A stretch of DNA of 64,000 nt from positions 980,402 through 1,044,401 of the forward strand of contig JALJCQ010000027.1 of NCBI GenBank assembly GCA_023091665.1, read 5' to 3'. The position numbers and the translations under genes were made by a program. Numbering within the stretch: position 1 is the first letter of the stretch; every line of letters begins with the position of its first letter. Of the stretch, positions 17,759 through 28,524 are shown piece by piece. The notes below the pieces were generated by a model. That model was given only the letters and a program-made list of their open reading frames with translations, did not search any database and was not told the origin of the DNA. The stretch comes from Pythium myriotylum (lineage: Eukaryota > Oomycota > Peronosporomycetes > Pythiales > Pythiaceae).

Positions 17759-20700
17759 CGGAGCACGTCGAACTGGACAGTGGGGATCGGCTTGGTCATG
17801 ATGTCGGCAAGCATGTCTTGGGTCGGGCAATACTGCAGACACACTTGACCGTCCTCGACCTTCTCACGAACGAAGTGGTAGCGAATGTCGATGTGCTTGG
17901 TGCGCTTGTGGAACTCGGGGTTCTTGGCCAACGCGATCGCACCTTGGTTGTCTTCGTACACCGTGAGCGCTTGGTCACTTGCAACTTCGCCGAGTTCGCA
18001 CAGGAACGCCTTGAGCCACACGGCTTCTTGGATCGCTTCCGATAGAGCCATGTACTCTGCTTCGGTCGAGGAGAGGGCGACAGTTCGCTGCTTCTTGCTG
18101 CGCCAGCTGATGCATCCGCCGTTGATCATGAACACGTAGCCGCTGGTGCTTCGACGTGACTCGATGTCGCCAGCCCAGTCGGCGTCGGAGTAGCCGACCA
18201 GTCTTCCGTCGTTCGATGCCGAGAACTGCAGGCCGTAGGTCGGAGTCGCTTGCAGATACCGGAGCACACGCTTGAGAGCTTGCCAGTGTGTTGGACACGG
18301 GTCCGCGGCGAACTGGCTGAGTGTGCCGACTGCCGCTGCGAGGTCTGGTCGAGTGCCGACCATGAGGTACATCAGTGCACCGACTGCACTTCGGTACGGC
18401 ACGTTCTTCATGGTGTCTTCGTGCTTGCAACCACCTTCACACATGGCCTTGGTCAGCTTGAGTCCGGGGTCTTGAGGAGTCCTCACTGGTTTGCAGTCTT
18501 GCATGCCGAACTTGGTCAGGATCGACTGCAGGAACTTGGTCTGCCGCATGGTCACGTCGCCGGACTTGGGGTCTTGATCAACTTCCATGCCGAGGCAGTA
18601 CTTGAGTTCGCCGAGGTCGGACATCTCGAAGCGTTCGCTGAGTGCACGCTTGGTCGCCGTGAGCAACTCGAGGCTGTTGCAGGCGAGGATGAGGTCGTCG
18701 ACGTAGATCACCACGAAGATCATCGCTGAGCCGCTCCGCTTGACGTACACGCAGTGGTCCATCTCGCACTTGGTGAAGCCGACCTTGCGCATGAAGGCGT
18801 CGATGGTCTGGTTCCACATGCGTGGCGACTGCTTGAGACCGTAGAGCGAGCGCTTGAGCTTGCACACGTAGTCGGGGTGGCGCTGGTCGACGAAGCCTTC
18901 GGGCTGCTTCATGTAGATTTCTTCGTCGAGGTTGCCGTTCAGGAACGCCGTCTTGACATCCATCTGATGGATCATGAGCTTGTGTCGAGCGGCGATGCTG
19001 AGGATGGTGCGGATCGACGTGAACTTGGCGACGGGTGCGAACGTCTCTTCGAAGTCGATGCCGTGCTTCTGCAGGAACCCCTTGGCAACGAGTCGAGCCT
19101 TGTACCGCTCGACGAGTCCTTCGGCGGTTTCCTTGACCTTGAACACCCACTTGCTGGTGATGGCCTTGCGACCGACTGGCAAAGGGACTAGGTCCCAGGT
19201 CTCGTTCTTCTTGAGCGACTCAAGCTCGGAGTCGCAGGCTTCCTTCCAGTTGCTGGCGTCGTCGGATTCCATCGCCGACTTGAACGATGTCGGCAACTCT
19301 CCCCCTGAATTCACGACGAGAGCAAACTCTTCGTAATCTTGGTCTTCTCCCCCTTGTTCTTGCACGTCTTCGCCTTCTTCATCTTCATCTTCTACGCCTT
19401 CCTCTTCGATCGACGTGAGCAGTGCAGACAGATCTTCGAGCGATGTCCATGGACCTTGCGTGGGTGGTGGAGTCGCACCACTTGTGCGTCCAACACGTCC
19501 GTAGCGCTTCTCAACTGGCGGTTCAGCCAGGTTCTCGAGCGAGTGCGTGCGAGAGTGGCGCTTGGACCCTGGTGCGTAGTCGACATTCGGCTGCTGGGCC
19601 GATGCTGGTGCTGCTGGACGCTGCGACCGCTGGCCCTGTTGCCACTCCGGTCGCTCGTAGCTGCGCTGACTTGGTGCTGGTGAGGCTGGCTGCTCACCCA
19701 TGTCTTCATCATCTTGGTTGTCGGTTGCTTCATCTTGATCTTCATCATCTTCATCGTCGCGGAACTCGACGGACTTGCTCCAGGGTTCTTCGCGCTTGCC
19801 ATCGTCGAACGTGTCTTCCATGAACTGCGCGTCTCGACTGATGACGATCCGGCCGGTTGCGATTTCTTCAAACCGATACGCCTTCTCGTGGTCCGAGTAG
19901 CCGAGGAACCGACACAAGATGGCTCGGGCGTCGAACTTCGACCGCTTCTCCTTGGGCACGTGGACGTACGCATGGCAGCCGAACACCTTGAAGTTGGCGA
20001 GCAAGGGCTTCTTCCCGTACCATTCTTCGTACGGCGACTTGTACAAGTCTTGAGCGCGGGTCGGAAGTCGGTTGCGAACTTCGACTGCAGTCATGACGGC
20101 TTCGCCCCAGTACTCGTCGGACAAGTTGGCATGGTGGAGCTTGCAACGACCACACTCACCGATGGTTCGGTTCATGCGCTCCGCCACACCGTTCAGCTGA
20201 GGCGTGTATGGCGGCGTGACGTCGTGCTCGATGCCACGCTTGCGGCAGAACTTGGCAAGTTTGGCCGACTGGTACTCGCCGCCGCCGTCGGTTCGAAGCA
20301 CCTTGACTCGACGACCGGTTTGGTTCTCGGCCCAGTTGACGAACTCGACGAACTTGTCGTAGACTTCGTCCTTGGACCGCATCAGGTACAACTTGCACAG
20401 TCGAGACTTGTCGTCGGTGAAGGTGGCGAAGTACTTCATGCCACCGAAAGTCGGAGTCTTCATGGGGCCGGCCACATCGCTGTATACGACGTCAAGCAGA
20501 TTCGCAGACCGCTTGGTCGTGCCCGACTGGAACTTGACGCGAGTCAGCTTGCCGAGTGCACAGCCTTCACAGACCTCCCACTCTTGCACAGACCCGATAT
20601 CGAGTCCGTCGGCGAGGTCCTTCTTGACGATGGCTTCGAGTCCGCTGAAGCCGATGTGACCGAGTCGGAGGTGCCACAGGTACGACTTGGACATGGCGCG

Positions 20701-22044
20701 ACCTCGTCTTGCACTGGCGGCGTGGGCTGCTTCAGTCGACACTGGAGACATGTTGAGCTTGAACAGACCCTTGCCGATTCGAGTGCCGATGGTCCGCTTG
20801 GCGCCCTTGAGAACGACGAAGCAACCGTCCTTGTCGAACGTCACGGGAGCAACGTCCTCCGTGAATCTTCCGACCGAGAACAGGTTGCGGCTGAGCTTGG
20901 GGATATGCCACACGTTGGTGAGCAAACCCTTCTTGACACCGCTTGGAGTCTTCATCGACATGAGAATGTCTCCCACGCCAACTGCTTGGACCGTGCCATC
21001 ATCGGCCAGATGCACGTCGACTGGGTCAATCTTCTTGTAGTTCATCATGAACTGCTTGGTTCGCGACATGTGCTGAGTCGCACCCGAGTCGACCAACCAC
21101 GCCGTGGATTGACTCGACTTGCCTTGGGTCTTCCCGACCGAGAACAGGTACTCGCCGGGGTCTTCATCTCGCGCAAGGTTCGCTCGCTGGAACCGTTGCG
21201 GAGGGTTGCCGTTTCCGTTGCCGTTGCCGTTGCCGTTTCCGTTGCCGTTGCCGTTGCCGTTGCCGTTGTCCTTGACACGCGAGTGGCACTCCGCGGCCCA
21301 ATGACCGATCTTGCCGCAGTAGTTGCACGTGCCAGTCTTCTTGACTGCACGGCCCTTGGGCTTCGCGTCACTTGTCATGAACGCTTGGCCAAGCGTGGCT
21401 CCGTCGCCACCTTGCTCCTTGCGCTTCATGTCTTCATGGAGCAGCCGAGACGTCACGAGTTCCCACGTGAGCGCGTCGACACGCGACTCCAACGCCGTGA
21501 TGAGGAACTGGTACGACTCGCTGAGACTGCCGAGAAGCGTGATCACCAAGTCGTCTTCGCTGACCGGAGCGCCGACTGCGTCGAGTTGCTCGGCCAGGGT
21601 CTTGAGCTTGTTGATGTGCGTGAGCACATCGTCACCTTCTTCCATCATGGTCGTGAAGAAACGACGACGAAGAAAGAGCTTGTTGGCAAGGCTCTTCTTC
21701 TCGAAGTGTTCTTCCAGTCTTGACCATGTATCTTGCGCACCACTCACCGACCGAACCAGCGGGAGCTGCGAGTCTTCCATCGCGAGACAGATCATCGCGA
21801 GCGCCTTGCGAGACTTCTTCTTGAAGAGGGCTCGGTCCGCGTCGGTCTGGCACTGCTCGAGTTTGAGCTCTCCACAGACAACTTCCCAGACGTCGCGTTC
21901 TTCGAGCACCATCTGCATCTTGAACTTCCATGTGTGGAAGTTGGTTCCGTCGAACTTGTTGATGCGAGCTGGGGTGGTCGAATCCATGGCGAAGGCTGGG
22001 GAGGCGAAGTCGGTGGAGGCAGAGTCGGCTGGGCTTGGGCTCAT
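17713..22044 (-). CDS. copia Gag-Pol polyprotein, element B
   Basis: 1443 codons, same domain order as element A, with the conserved RT motif SLYGLKQ intact, so this is the better candidate for an active copy in complex 1. Gag carries Leu60, Val100 and Gly172. The Asn/Gly tract is uninterrupted by SGG and ends in PPQ instead of PRQ, a variant shared only with element B' (33128-37465). The stop is inside LTR 17400-17758. No polypurine tract lies next to that LTR, so reverse transcription to a full copy would need the distal tract at 12698. Confidence 0.93.
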   Translation of the reverse strand: MSPSPADSASTDFASPAFAMDSTTPARINKFDGTNFHTWKFKMQMVLEERDVWEVVCGELKLEQCQTDADRALFKKKSRKALAMICLAMEDSQLPLVRSVSGAQDTWSRLEEHFEKKSLANKLFLRRRFFTTMMEEGDDVLTHINKLKTLAEQLDAVGAPVSEDDLVITLLGSLSESYQFLITALESRVDALTWELVTSRLLHEDMKRKEQGGDGATLGQAFMTSDAKPKGRAVKKTGTCNYCGKIGHWAAECHSRVKDNGNGNGNGNGNGNGNGNGNGNPPQRFQRANLARDEDPGEYLFSVGKTQGKSSQSTAWLVDSGATQHMSRTKQFMMNYKKIDPVDVHLADDGTVQAVGVGDILMSMKTPSGVKKGLLTNVWHIPKLSRNLFSVGRFTEDVAPVTFDKDGCFVVLKGAKRTIGTRIGKGLFKLNMSPVSTEAAHAASARRGRAMSKSYLWHLRLGHIGFSGLEAIVKKDLADGLDIGSVQEWEVCEGCALGKLTRVKFQSGTTKRSANLLDVVYSDVAGPMKTPTFGGMKYFATFTDDKSRLCKLYLMRSKDEVYDKFVEFVNWAENQTGRRVKVLRTDGGGEYQSAKLAKFCRKRGIEHDVTPPYTPQLNGVAERMNRTIGECGRCKLHHANLSDEYWGEAVMTAVEVRNRLPTRAQDLYKSPYEEWYGKKPLLANFKVFGCHAYVHVPKEKRSKFDARAILCRFLGYSDHEKAYRFEEIATGRIVISRDAQFMEDTFDDGKREEPWSKSVEFRDDEDDEDQDEATDNQDDEDMGEQPASPAPSQRSYERPEWQQGQRSQRPAAPASAQQPNVDYAPGSKRHSRTHSLENLAEPPVEKRYGRVGRTSGATPPPTQGPWTSLEDLSALLTSIEEEGVEDEDEEGEDVQEQGGEDQDYEEFALVVNSGGELPTSFKSAMESDDASNWKEACDSELESLKKNETWDLVPLPVGRKAITSKWVFKVKETAEGLVERYKARLVAKGFLQKHGIDFEETFAPVAKFTSIRTILSIAARHKLMIHQMDVKTAFLNGNLDEEIYMKQPEGFVDQRHPDYVCKLKRSLYGLKQSPRMWNQTIDAFMRKVGFTKCEMDHCVYVKRSGSAMIFVVIYVDDLILACNSLELLTATKRALSERFEMSDLGELKYCLGMEVDQDPKSGDVTMRQTKFLQSILTKFGMQDCKPVRTPQDPGLKLTKAMCEGGCKHEDTMKNVPYRSAVGALMYLMVGTRPDLAAAVGTLSQFAADPCPTHWQALKRVLRYLQATPTYGLQFSASNDGRLVGYSDADWAGDIESRRSTSGYVFMINGGCISWRSKKQRTVALSSTEAEYMALSEAIQEAVWLKAFLCELGEVASDQALTVYEDNQGAIALAKNPEFHKRTKHIDIRYHFVREKVEDGQVCLQYCPTQDMLADIMTKPIPTVQFDVLRVEDDAPRTQRHHSS

Positions 22045-22048
22045 AACC

Positions 22049-22407
22049 TGTTGGAAGGTCGCTTGGTTGGTGGGATGCAAAATGCAAAGTGAATTGATCG
22101 GGACTTAGTTCGCTACTGCTACCTCTAAGCCGTCTGTGTGTGTCCTACGCTACCATAATCAAATGTATGTCCTACCTATCGTAAACATATGCAAACATAG
22201 ACTGACTTCGTGGATACTTCAACGAAGTCGATGGGTGGCACTGGATTCAAACCAGAACCAGACGGAGAATCTTCCACATGTCGAATCTTCCACATGTCGA
22301 ATCTTCCACGGAGAATCTTCTGCAGGAGAATCTTCTACAGCCGAGCTTCAACTGCCGAGCTTCAACTGGAATGATGACGCTGGGTTCGAGGCGCATCATC
22401 TTCAACA
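22049..22407 (-). repeat. outer 5' LTR of complex 1
   Basis: 359 bp, outer-type variants (CGCTACTGC, TACCATAATC). It ends CAACA at 22407, against the target duplicate. Confidence 0.92.
22077..22092 (-). promoter_or_regulatory. Inr + FPR core promoter of element B
   Basis: TCACTTT/ATTTTGC on the minus strand, in the same place relative to the gag ATG (22044) as in element A. Confidence 0.6.
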
Positions 22408-23703
22408 AGCTCGAGATACCTCAGGGGTTGGTGGGACGATGTGCGCGTCACCAAAGCTTTGGCGGGACGGAGCCTCCTTTGTAACTCGGCAAATGATCTC
22501 CAAGAGTCGCTGCATCGGATACCTTCGACGACCTGCGTAGACCTTCAGTGTTGCGTTGAATGTCTCGCATGGATTGTTGGTTGTGGCATACCCACATGGC
22601 GAATGGAACACTTGCCACTTGGAGTATCGACCATCCAGCCACTGTTTCTCGAAGTATATCCTGAACGCAAGCAGGTCTGGAACAGCTCGCCACGAATCCA
22701 ACACCTCAAGCTTGCGAGTCTCGTACGTTCCTGGTGATCTTGAGTAGTGCATCTTCATAATTCCGTCCATCATGATCTTCCGATGCTGCGGCTCGAGATT
22801 CCTTGTGTGTTTCCGCACGTTGTACAACACATGAAAGAAGCACATGAGATACTTTGCAGACTTGAATTCTGGGACAGCGTGGACCGCGTTGAACTGTGCA
22901 TCTTCGGCGTCACCCATGACGGCACTGATGCGCAGCCTTGCAGCTGGACGAATGCGCTTGGCTATGTCAACGAGACTCTCAAGGCACTCGAGTGCACAAG
23001 GCAAGAGTGCACGTGTGGTCACCCCAATAACAAATGAGTCCGAATCGGTGCCCGCCCCAACGCGAACGTGACCGGCTTCATAATGACGGCCAAACATGAA
23101 TGGTTCATCGTCTTGGAGGTCGCTGTGGTAGTGATGCTTGTGGATGAGCTGCTGGACAGCTAAATGGCTGTTCTTGCACCCCAAACTTCTCCGGAGATAT
23201 TTGACACAGTTCTGTATCTGCTGTAGCGTTGGATATCCCCATAAGGGTTGGATAATGTCTGGGTCGCTTCGTAGGTTGCCCAGGATCATTCTTGGCGGAA
23301 TCATGCAATCGTCTTGCTGGACGATGTACTTCTTCATCTCTTCAGTGATCATAGGCTTATGTTCTCTTCCACAAGCCACAATGTCGCCACGAGCGTGGGC
23401 GTGTCCATTGTGGTACACTGCCCACACACCACTGGTCGAGCACGCCAACACCTTCCACTTGAACAGGCACGCAGCGGTTGGCTGGCATGTGGGACTTCGG
23501 CAAACGAGACGGCGGATCGTCATAAGATGAGTCGTGGCTGCACACAGTTGACAATACGCGGTATCTGTGTGTGTCACACGGCTACAGCAGAATTCTGCGT
23601 CCCTGTAGGTCTGATAGTCGTAGGTTGAAAGCAGCGTTTGCACCATAATCCACTCGGGTTGGGCTGGTCGCTCGCCTGCTCCATCATCGGATGCGTCATT
23701 CAT
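22408..23703 (-). pseudogene. MULE transposase N-terminal and central part, unit 5 (split)
   Basis: Residues 1-~432 of the MULE protein, including the Cys/His region, Asp265, CFFHV and TNNPCE. It breaks at the AGCTC duplicate (22408-22412) and would run into the LTR, ending in a few LTR codons. Its flank (23704-23979) is the G/4G variant (ATTAGTGTTG and one G fewer in the G run). Confidence 0.8.
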
Positions 23704-24075
23704 CGTCACTGCAATTGTTGGGGTCTGGTGGATGAGCGGTATCGGATACCGGTACCACTACCGGTTCACAAGGTCACAAGGATATTAGTGTTGACCACCT
23801 TATTCTTGATCCTGATTAGGACGGGGTCATTCTCTACCCGCAGCCTGTGCCAGTCAACCAAAACCACTCTATATTTCACCCTCCTCGCAATCATGCCTGT
23901 GCCATTCACCATTCGGTCGTGTAGTTGCCTTCAAACCCTGTGTTTTTCACTTTTTTGACTGTGCAATTCAACCTCTCTCCACACAGACGGCTTAGAGGTA
24001 GCAGCGGCGAACTAAGTCCCGATCAATACACTTTGCATTTTGCATCCCACCAACCAAGCGACCTTCCAACAGGTT

Positions 24076-25413
24076 ATGAGCCCAAGCCCAGCCGACTCTG
24101 CCTCCACCGACTTCGCCTCCCCAGCCTTCGCCATGGATTCGACCACCCCAGCCCGCATCAACAAGTTCGACGGAACCAACTTCCACACATGGAAGTTCAA
24201 GATGCAGATGGTGCTCGAAGAACGCGACGTCTGGGAAGTTGTCTGTGGAGAGGTCAAACTCGAGCAGTGCCAGACCGACGCGGACCGAGCCCTCTTCAAG
24301 AAGAAGTCTCGCAAGGCGCTCGCGATGATCTGTCTCGCGATGGAAGACTCGCAGCTCCCGCTGGTTCGGTCGGTGAGTGGTGCGCAAGATACATGGTCAA
24401 GACTGGAAGAACACTTCGAGAAGAAGAGCCTTGCCAACAAGCTCTTTCTTCGTCGTCGTTTCTTCACGACCATGATGGAAGAAGGTGACGATGTGCTCAC
24501 GCACATCAACAAGCTCAAGACCCTGGCCGAGCAACTCGACGCAGTCGGCGCTCCGGTCAGCGAAGACGACTTGGTGATCACGCTTCTCGGCAGTCTCAGC
24601 GAGTCGTACCAGTTCCTCATCACGGCGTTGGAGTCGCGTGTCGACGCGCTCACGTGGGAACTCGTGACGTCTCGGCTGCTCCATGAAGACATGAAGCGCA
24701 AGGAGCAAGGTGGCGACGGAGCCACGCTTGGCCAAGCGTTCATGACAAGTGACGCGAAGCCCAAGGGCCGTGCAGTCAAGAAGACTGGCACGTGCAACTA
24801 CTGCGGCAAGATCGGTCATTGGGCCGCGGAGTGCCACTCGCGTGTCAAGGACAACGGCAACGGCAACGGCAACGGCAACTCCGGCGGCAACGGCAACGGA
24901 AACGGCAACCCTCGGCAACGGTTCCAGCGAGCCAACCTTGCGCGAGATGAAGGCCCCGGCGAGTACCTGTATAAGATCCTCGTCGAATGGCACAGTAGTG
25001 CTTATGCGTTCTCGCACGAGACATATATATGGCTCATCAGTTCGGTACACCGCAACCATGTCGCCGGATATCAATGCTGCAGCAGCTCGAGATACCTCAG
25101 GGGTTGGTGGGACGATGTGCGCGTCACCAAAGCTTTGGCGGGACGGAGCCTCCTTTGTAACTCGGCAAATGATCTCCAAGAGTCGCTGCATCGGATACCT
25201 TCGACGACCTGCGTAGACCTTCAGTGTTGCGTTGAATGTCTCGCATGGATTGTTGGTTGTGGCATACCCACATGGCGAATGGAACACTTGCCACTTGGAG
25301 TATCGACCATCCAGCCACTGTTTCTCGAAGTATATCCTGAACGCAAGCAGGTCTGGAACAGCTCGCCACGAATCCAACACCTCAAGCTTGCGAGTCTCGT
25401 ACGTTCCTGGTGA
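24076..25413 (+). CDS. copia gag, unit 6
   Basis: 445 codons; Val60/Val100/Gly172, with two extra residues in the first half of the Asn/Gly tract. Copia homology ends at 24970. Confidence 0.7.
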   Translation: MSPSPADSASTDFASPAFAMDSTTPARINKFDGTNFHTWKFKMQMVLEERDVWEVVCGEVKLEQCQTDADRALFKKKSRKALAMICLAMEDSQLPLVRSVSGAQDTWSRLEEHFEKKSLANKLFLRRRFFTTMMEEGDDVLTHINKLKTLAEQLDAVGAPVSEDDLVITLLGSLSESYQFLITALESRVDALTWELVTSRLLHEDMKRKEQGGDGATLGQAFMTSDAKPKGRAVKKTGTCNYCGKIGHWAAECHSRVKDNGNGNGNGNSGGNGNGNGNPRQRFQRANLARDEGPGEYLYKILVEWHSSAYAFSHETYIWLISSVHRNHVAGYQCCSSSRYLRGWWDDVRVTKALAGRSLLCNSANDLQESLHRIPSTTCVDLQCCVECLAWIVGCGIPTWRMEHLPLGVSTIQPLFLEVYPERKQVWNSSPRIQHLKLASLVRSW

Positions 25414-26379
25414 TCTTGAGTAGTGCATCTTCATAATTCCGTCCATCATGATCTTCCGATGCTGCGGCTCGAGATTCCTTGTGTGTTTCCGCACGTTGTA
25501 CAACACATGAAAGAAGCACATGAGATACTTTGCAGACTTGAATTCTGGGACAGCGTGGACCGCGTTGAACTGTGCATCTTCGGCGTCACCCATGACGGCA
25601 CTGATGCGCAGCCTTGCAGCTGGACGAATGCGCTTGGCTATGTCAACGAGACTCTCAAGGCACTCGAGTGCACAAGGCAAGAGTGCACGTGTGGTCACCC
25701 CAATAACAAATGAGTCCGAATCGGTGCCCGCCCCAACGCGAACGTGACCGGCTTCATAATGACGGCCAAACATGAATGGTTCATCGTCTTGGAGGTCGCT
25801 GTGGTAGTGATGCTTGTGGATGAGCTGCTGGACAGCTAAATGGCTGTTCTTGCACCCCAAACTTCTCCGGAGATATTTGACACAGTTCTGTATCTGCTGT
25901 AGCGTTGGATATCCCCATAAGGGTTGGATAATGTCTGGGTCGCTTCGTAGGTTGCCCAGGATCATTCTTGGCGGAATCATGCAATCGTCTTGCTGGACGA
26001 TGTACTTCTTCATCTCTTCAGTGATCATAGGCTTATGTTCTCTTCCACAAGCCACAATGTCGCCACGAGCGTGGGCGTGTCCATTGTGGTACACTGCCCA
26101 CACACCACTGGTCGAGCACGCCAACACCTTCCACTTGAACAGGCACGCAGCGGTTGGCTGGCATGTGGGACTTCGGCAAACGAGACGGCGGATCGTCATA
26201 AGATGAGTCGTGGCTGCACACAGTTGACAATACGCGGTATCTGTGTGTGTCACACGGCTACAGCAGAATTCTGCGTCCCTGTAGGTCTGATAGTCGTAGG
26301 TTGAAAGCAGCGTTTGCACCATAATCCACTCGGGTTGGGCTGGTCGCTCGCCTGCTCCATCATCGGATGCGTCATTCAT
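24397..26379 (-). CDS. truncated MULE transposase fused to antisense gag, unit 6
   Basis: 660 codons; MULE part 24971-26379. Upstream flank is the A/5G variant. Confidence 0.65.
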   Translation of the reverse strand: MNDASDDGAGERPAQPEWIMVQTLLSTYDYQTYRDAEFCCSRVTHTDTAYCQLCAATTHLMTIRRLVCRSPTCQPTAACLFKWKVLACSTSGVWAVYHNGHAHARGDIVACGREHKPMITEEMKKYIVQQDDCMIPPRMILGNLRSDPDIIQPLWGYPTLQQIQNCVKYLRRSLGCKNSHLAVQQLIHKHHYHSDLQDDEPFMFGRHYEAGHVRVGAGTDSDSFVIGVTTRALLPCALECLESLVDIAKRIRPAARLRISAVMGDAEDAQFNAVHAVPEFKSAKYLMCFFHVLYNVRKHTRNLEPQHRKIMMDGIMKMHYSRSPGTYETRKLEVLDSWRAVPDLLAFRIYFEKQWLDGRYSKWQVFHSPCGYATTNNPCETFNATLKVYAGRRRYPMQRLLEIICRVTKEAPSRQSFGDAHIVPPTPEVSRAAAALISGDMVAVYRTDEPYICLVRERISTTVPFDEDLIQVLAGAFISRKVGSLEPLPRVAVSVAVAAGVAVAVAVAVVLDTRVALRGPMTDLAAVVARASLLDCTALGLRVTCHERLAKRGSVATLLLALHVFMEQPRRHEFPRERVDTRLQRRDEELVRLAETAEKRDHQVVFADRSADCVELLGQGLELVDVREHIVTFFHHGREETTTKKELVGKALLLEVFFQS

Positions 26380-26752
26380 CGTCACTGCAATTGTTGGGGT
26401 CTGGTGGATGAGCGGTATCGGATACCGGTACCACTACCGGTTCACAAGGTCACAAGGATATTAGTATTGACCACCTTATTCTTGATCCTGATTAGGACGG
26501 GGGTCATTCTCTACCCGCAGCCTGTGCCAGTCAACCAAAACCACTCTATATTTCACCCTCCTCGCAATCATGCCTGTGCCATTCACCATTCGGTCGTGTA
26601 GTTGCCTTCAAACCCTGTGTTTTTCACTTTTTTGACTGTGCAATTCAACCTCTCTCCACACAGACGGCTTAGAGGTAGCAGCGGCGAACTAAGTCCCGAT
26701 CAATACACTTTGCATTTTGCATCCCACCAACCAAGCGACCTTCCAACAGGTT

Positions 26753-27751
26753 ATGAGCCCAAGCCCAGCCGACTCTGCCTCCACCGACTTCGCCTCCCCA
26801 GCCTTCGCCATGGATTCGACCACCCCAGCCCGCATCAACAAGTTCGACGGAACCAACTTCCACACATGGAAGTTCAAGATGCAGATGGTGCTCGAAGAAC
26901 GCGACGTCTGGGAAGTTGTCTGTGGAGAGGTCAAACTCGAGCAGTGCCAGACCGACGCGGACCGAGCCCTCTTCAAGAAGAAGTCTCGCAAGGCGCTCGC
27001 GATGATCTGTCTCGCGATGGAAGACTCGCAGCTCCCGCTGGTTCGGTCGGCGAGTGGTGCGCAAGATACATGGTCAAGACTGGAAGAACACTTCGAGAAG
27101 AAGAGCCTTGCCAACAAGCTCTTTCTTCGTCGTCGTTTCTTCACGACCATGATGGAAGAAGGTGACGATGTGCTCACGCACATCAACAAGCTCAAGACCC
27201 TGGCCGAGCAACTCGACGCAGTCGGCGCTCCGGTCAGCGAAGACGACTTGGTGATCACGCTTCTCGACAGTCTCAGCGAGTCGTACCAGTTCCTCATCAC
27301 GGCGTTGGAGTCGCGTGTCGACGCGCTCACGTGGGAACTCGTGACGTCTCGGCTGCTCCATGAAGACATGAAGCGCAAGGAGCAAGGTGGCGACGGAGCC
27401 ACGCTTGGCCAAGCGTTCATGACAAGTGACGCGAAGCCCAAGGGCCGTGCAGTCAAGAAGACTGGCACGTGCAACTACTGCGGCAAGATCGGTCATTGGG
27501 CCGCGGAGTGCCACTCGCGTGTCAAGGACAACGGCAACGGCAACGGCAACTCCGGCGGCAACGGCAACGGAAACGGCAACCCTCGGCAACGGTTCCAGCG
27601 AGCCAACCTTGCGCGAGATGAAGGCCCCGGCGAGTACCTGTATAAGATCCTCGTCGAATGGCACAGTAGTGCTTATGCGTTCTCGCACGAGACATATATA
27701 TGGCTCATCAGTTCGGTACACCGCAACCATGTCGCCGGATATCAATGCTGA
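26753..27751 (+). CDS. copia gag, unit 7 (read-through cut short)
   Basis: 332 codons; Val60/Ala100/Asp172, exactly the combination in gag of the adjacent opposite-strand element A' (28479-32810). Copia homology ends at 27641. It has the same TGA-creating C-to-A change before the insertion as unit 5. Confidence 0.7.
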   Translation: MSPSPADSASTDFASPAFAMDSTTPARINKFDGTNFHTWKFKMQMVLEERDVWEVVCGEVKLEQCQTDADRALFKKKSRKALAMICLAMEDSQLPLVRSASGAQDTWSRLEEHFEKKSLANKLFLRRRFFTTMMEEGDDVLTHINKLKTLAEQLDAVGAPVSEDDLVITLLDSLSESYQFLITALESRVDALTWELVTSRLLHEDMKRKEQGGDGATLGQAFMTSDAKPKGRAVKKTGTCNYCGKIGHWAAECHSRVKDNGNGNGNSGGNGNGNGNPRQRFQRANLARDEGPGEYLYKILVEWHSSAYAFSHETYIWLISSVHRNHVAGYQC

Positions 27752-27759
27752 AGCAGCTC
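27074..27759 (-). pseudogene. MULE transposase C-terminal fragment + antisense gag, unit 7 (split)
   Basis: MULE part 27642-27759, ending at AGCTC (27755-27759). The remainder of the gene is at 37845-39140. Confidence 0.75.
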
Positions 27760-28118
27760 TGTTGGAAGGTCGCTTGGTTGGTGGGATGCAAAATGCAGAG
27801 TGAATTGATCGGGACTTAGTTCGCTACTGCTACCTCTAAGCCGTCTGTGTGTGTCCTACGCTACCATAATCAAATGTATGTCCTACCTATCGTAAACATA
27901 TGCAAACATAAACTGACTTCGTGGATACTTCAACGAAGTCGATGGGTGGCACTGGATTCAAACCAGAACCAGACGGAGAATCTTCCACATGTCGAATCTT
28001 CCACATGTCGAATCTTCCACGGAGAATCTTCTGCAGGAGAATCTTCTACAGCCGAGCTTCAACTGCCGAGCTTCAACTGGAATGATGACGCTGGGTTCGA
28101 GGCGCATCATCTTCAACA
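27760..28118 (-). repeat. outer 3' LTR of complex 2
   Basis: 359 bp; carries the GCAGAGTG and CATAAACTG variants of the LTR at 12339, confirming common descent. Confidence 0.92.
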
Positions 28119-28165
28119 CTCCCCCTCGACTCGACTGCGTCTTGGACACCGAGCTTGGTGCGGAG
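28119..28165 (-). other. stranded pol tail with polypurine tract (complex 2)
   Basis: Identical to 12698-12744. The polypurine tract is at 28119-28132 and the CTCCG duplicate at 28161-28165. Confidence 0.85.
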
Positions 28166-28524
28166 TGTTGGAAGGTCGCTTGGTTGGTGGGATGCAAAAT
28201 GCAAAGTGAATTGATCGGGACTTAGTTCGCTGCTGCTACCTCTAAGCCGTCTGTGTGTGTCCTACGCTACCGTAATCAAATGTATGTCCTACCTATCGTA
28301 AACATATGCAAACATAGACTGACTTCGTGGATACTTCAACGAAGTCGATGGGTGGCACTGGATTCAAACCAGAACCAGACGGAGAATCTTCCACATGTCG
28401 AATCTTCCACATGTCGAATCTTCCACGGAGAATCTTCTGCAGGAGAATCTTCTACAGCCGAGCTTCAACTGCCGAGCTTCAACTGGAATGATGACGCTGG
28501 GTTCGAGGCGCATCATCTTCAACA
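28166..28524 (-). repeat. inner LTR in pol 3' end (complex 2)
   Basis: 359 bp, inner-type variants, flanked by CGGAG at 28161-28165 and 28525-28529. Confidence 0.9.

Larger units (their letters stand above)
12339..22407 (-). mobile_element. copia insertion complex 1 (10,069 bp, two gag-pol elements sharing LTRs)
   Basis: Inserted in the MULE of unit 5 with a 5-bp duplication. Subtracting 10,069 + 5 bp from the distance between units 5 and 6 leaves 2670 bp, the normal unit length, so nothing else is inserted. From right to left (element orientation): LTR 22049-22407, internal B 17759-22048, shared LTR 17400-17758, internal A 13104-17399, LTR 12745-13103, 47-bp tail with polypurine tract, LTR 12339-12697. 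The outer LTRs share variants (CGCTACTGC, TACCATAATC) that the inner two lack (CGCTGCTGC, TACCGTAATC). This fits an outer element Y whose pol end received an inner LTR X, followed by unequal exchange that duplicated the internal region. Confidence 0.9.
22408..27759 (+). repeat. tandem array block 2: rest of unit 5, unit 6, first part of unit 7
   Basis: LTR remnants at 23980-24071 and 26657-26748 (spacing 2677 bp). Unit 7 is cut at 27759 by complex 2 at the same base of the MULE as unit 5. Units 5 and 7 share Ala100 and are followed by the G/4G flank; unit 6 has Val100 and the A/5G flank, marking a two-unit higher-order repeat. Confidence 0.9.
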
